Shown one piece after another: positions 62,276 through 64,000 of a DNA stretch of 64,000 nucleotides. The DNA is taken from contig CAJFCJ010000012.1 in assembly GCA_904063045.1 (NCBI GenBank), positions 558,001-622,000 of the forward strand, written 5' to 3'. Position numbers and translations under genes: made by a program. The stretch's first letter is position 1. Each line of letters opens with the position of its first letter. Source of the DNA: Dimorphilus gyrociliatus. Taxonomy: Eukaryota > Annelida > Polychaeta > Dinophilidae. The notes under the pieces were generated by a model that searched no databases, was not told where the DNA came from, and worked only from the letters and a program-made list of their open reading frames with translations.

Positions 62276-63129
62276 TTTAACAAGATATTTTTGAGTTTTC
62301 TCTCTCTTCCTTTTCAAGTGATAACTAAGATAATACTTCTGTATTCACATTATTCCATTCGAATAGCTATCAATTTACTATAGTATCTATAAACAGGTGT
62401 CTTATTAGACTAAAATTTTAATAAATTAGCTGACAATCTCATTAGCTAATATATATTAATAAAGTATGAAAAATATTTCAGCAATCATTTCACCAGGCAC
62501 TTTAAATTTTTTCAATTGCCTAGCTTTACAAAAAAAGCAACAACAAAAGAAAGAAACACCTGCCATTCGAAATGAATTATTCAAAATTACCGTTTTATCA
62601 TAGTTTATTGTTTTTAATTAGTTCAGTAAGTATTAATTATAAAGATAATAAATAGAAAACAAATATTATATAGTCTATCTTTGATCTTTCTTATGTTAGA
62701 TAACATTCACTTGTTAGTTCTTATTCTAATTTATTCGTTTTTTAACGACTGTTCCATTTAGATTATTAATATCTATAGAAGAGAAATTACACATCAAGCA
62801 AAATATTGAACAAGTAGTTTTCCAAGGTCCTTAAGTGCGAAACACTTTTTACCTTTCTAAAACATTTCAATTAGCGAAGAATTCTTGGCAAACATTATAT
62901 AGAGATAAAGGTCAAAAGCAAGAAGAATCCGGGATCTTTAACCAGGCTTCAGTGATTTTTAATCTAATTGGCGATAATCAATACCCCACTAACTTCAGCT
63001 TAGGCACTATAATAATTCATCATAAATCAAATTTCTTCACTTATTTTCCTCTCTTATTGGATGATGTAATCAGAAAAATAATCTATTGTAGAACTATGTA
63101 ACATCCGTACAACGAACAATAACCAATCA

Positions 63130-63156
63130 ATTGCGTAAGAGTTTATCTTACGCAAT
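63130..63156. repeat. Perfect 11-base inverted repeat with a 5-base loop
   Basis: ATTGCGTAAGA is followed by GTTTA and then its exact reverse complement TCTTACGCAAT. The stem has four G-C pairs, so it is not a by-product of TA repeats. Confidence 0.7.
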
Positions 63157-63295
63157 CTATAATAATATATTGGAATGGAACAAATCATTTTTTTTCTTAC
63201 TTGTTCCTTGTCTTAAGAAGAACTACAAAATAATTGCAAAAGAATGTATATTATTTCCCATCTAAATAACTATTTACAACATGTCCCATTAATAT

Positions 63296-63658
63296 TCATG
63301 ACTCTTCTTGTCCATTTTCCATGTTCTCCATAAGATGAATTTCCACTTCATAGTGATCGTTATTATTACTATTATTATTCCCACAATCAGATGACTCGTC
63401 ATCTTCTCTATATAATAACAAAAATATAATCGAGTTGATCCTTGTTGACCCCTAAAAATTAATTTCAATAGGAAAAAGTAATAATAACCTTGAACAATCC
63501 ATACACATCTTCAGCATTACAATAGCTAAAAATAATATAAATAATAGGGTCATAACAAATAAAAACGTGTAAAGTCCAAATTGAAAAGCCTGCAAAAATC
63601 TTTTAATTAATAATTATTACAATTAAAAGGATTATTATAGAAAATATCAACTTACCAT
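63296..63658 (-). CDS. Small single-pass membrane protein, 71 residues
   Basis: Three exons on the minus strand: 63658-63656 (the ATG alone, followed by GTAAGT), 63589-63489 and 63407-63296 (stop TGA). Acceptors TTTTTGCAG and TATATAG and phases 0 and 2 are consistent. After Met come AFQFGLYTF and a hydrophobic segment (about residues 7-27, VMTLLFILFLAIVML). A juxtamembrane KMCMDCSR then leads into an acidic, asparagine-rich tail (EDDESSDC, then NNNDHYEVEIHLME). The Cys pair beside the membrane is a plausible palmitoylation site. It is too short for most gene finders and I recognise no family. The orderly splice sites argue that it is real, but a transcript is needed. Confidence 0.5.
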
Positions 63659-64000
63659 TATTTCTTTTCTAATTGTAATTTTCTAATATTTTTTCAAAAG
63701 GTTACGTAATAAAAAAATCAGAAGAATTAGCAAGAGAAAAAAATCCTTCTCTAACTTTCTCTCTCACCTAGAAAATCGTCGAAAATAGAGTTTTAACAAA
63801 AAAAATCCAGTATATATGTATACCATGTAACTCTGTCGGACTTCTCTCTTAAATGGACTTGGAGAAGTTATTAGAGAGACTCCACGCAAACTACTAGCTG
63901 AGAAAGAGAAATCATTTTAAGACTCTTTCGCTGGGTAAACTATTTCCTTAACGTCTTTTTTTAGCGGTTACGAATAATTATATTATAGGTATTTTTTTCA
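63659..64000. other. 5' flank of the small membrane protein gene
   Basis: AT-rich with no ORF of note; presumably it contains the promoter and 5'UTR of the minus-strand gene. Confidence 0.4.

Larger units (their letters stand above)
59172..63295. other. 4.1-kb intergenic region
   Basis: AT-rich with long TA tracts (59320-59410, 60810-60870, 61068-61087). It carries CTCF-core-like elements at 61399-61414 (minus) and 62260-62275 (plus), and a perfect 11-base inverted repeat at 63130-63156. The plus-strand frame 62835-63101 begins with GTG and has no recognisable content. Confidence 0.5.

Noticed and set aside
62835-63101. 88-codon plus-strand ORF
   Set aside because: It starts at GTG with no in-frame ATG near the start, has no recognised features, and no splice signal fits it to a gene.

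Overview
The window is nuclear DNA from an invertebrate animal with a very AT-rich genome (roughly 70% AT by eye, not counted). The evidence is spliced genes with GT-AG introns, many under 100 bases, and bilaterian families: a nicotinic acetylcholine receptor alpha-type subunit, an insect-type gustatory-receptor-like 7TM protein, reticulon, a ZnT zinc transporter, neutral ceramidase, a calcyphosin-like EF-hand protein and an SLC46-type MFS transporter. A lophotrochozoan such as an annelid would fit, but the sequence does not settle it. No bacterial genes, CRISPR array, rRNA, confident tRNA or transposase gene was seen. All gene models were assembled by hand from frame, splice sites and family resemblance; no search was run.

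Layout. 1-3.5 kb: part of an nAChR gene on the minus strand, whose TM3 and later exons are not in the window. 3.5-14 kb: a 10.5-kb tract of microsatellites with no supportable gene. About 14 kb: a possible short secreted-peptide exon (minus). 15.8-17.5 kb: gustatory-receptor-like gene (minus, five exons). 18.3-21.3 kb: an unrecognised 472-residue acidic protein with linear docking motifs (minus). 21.3-28.5 kb: intergenic. 28.5-33.1 kb: reticulon (minus) with a possible alternative first exon. It lies head to head, across a 0.9-kb shared promoter region, with a small C2H2 zinc-finger gene (plus, 34.0-35.1 kb). 35-44.5 kb: mostly noncoding, with a possible first exon at 37.5 kb, a 98-codon ORF at 40.4 kb and a regulatory-looking island at 39.6 kb.

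44.5-52.9 kb is a dense plus-strand block: a 99-residue single-pass protein, a 481-residue protein with an AKAP-type amphipathic helix preceded by a canonical CRE, the zinc transporter, and a complete 15-exon neutral ceramidase. 53.5-59.2 kb, minus strand: the calcyphosin-like gene and the SLC46-type transporter. 63.3-63.7 kb, minus strand: a 71-residue small membrane protein whose first coding exon is only the ATG.

The genes do not form one pathway. The observations most worth following are the candidate PKA-anchoring protein with a CRE upstream, a family of AGATGGCG / AGGTGGCG elements resembling the CTCF core and spaced through the noncoding DNA, the predicted phase-compatible alternative first exon of reticulon, and two genes split immediately after the start codon.
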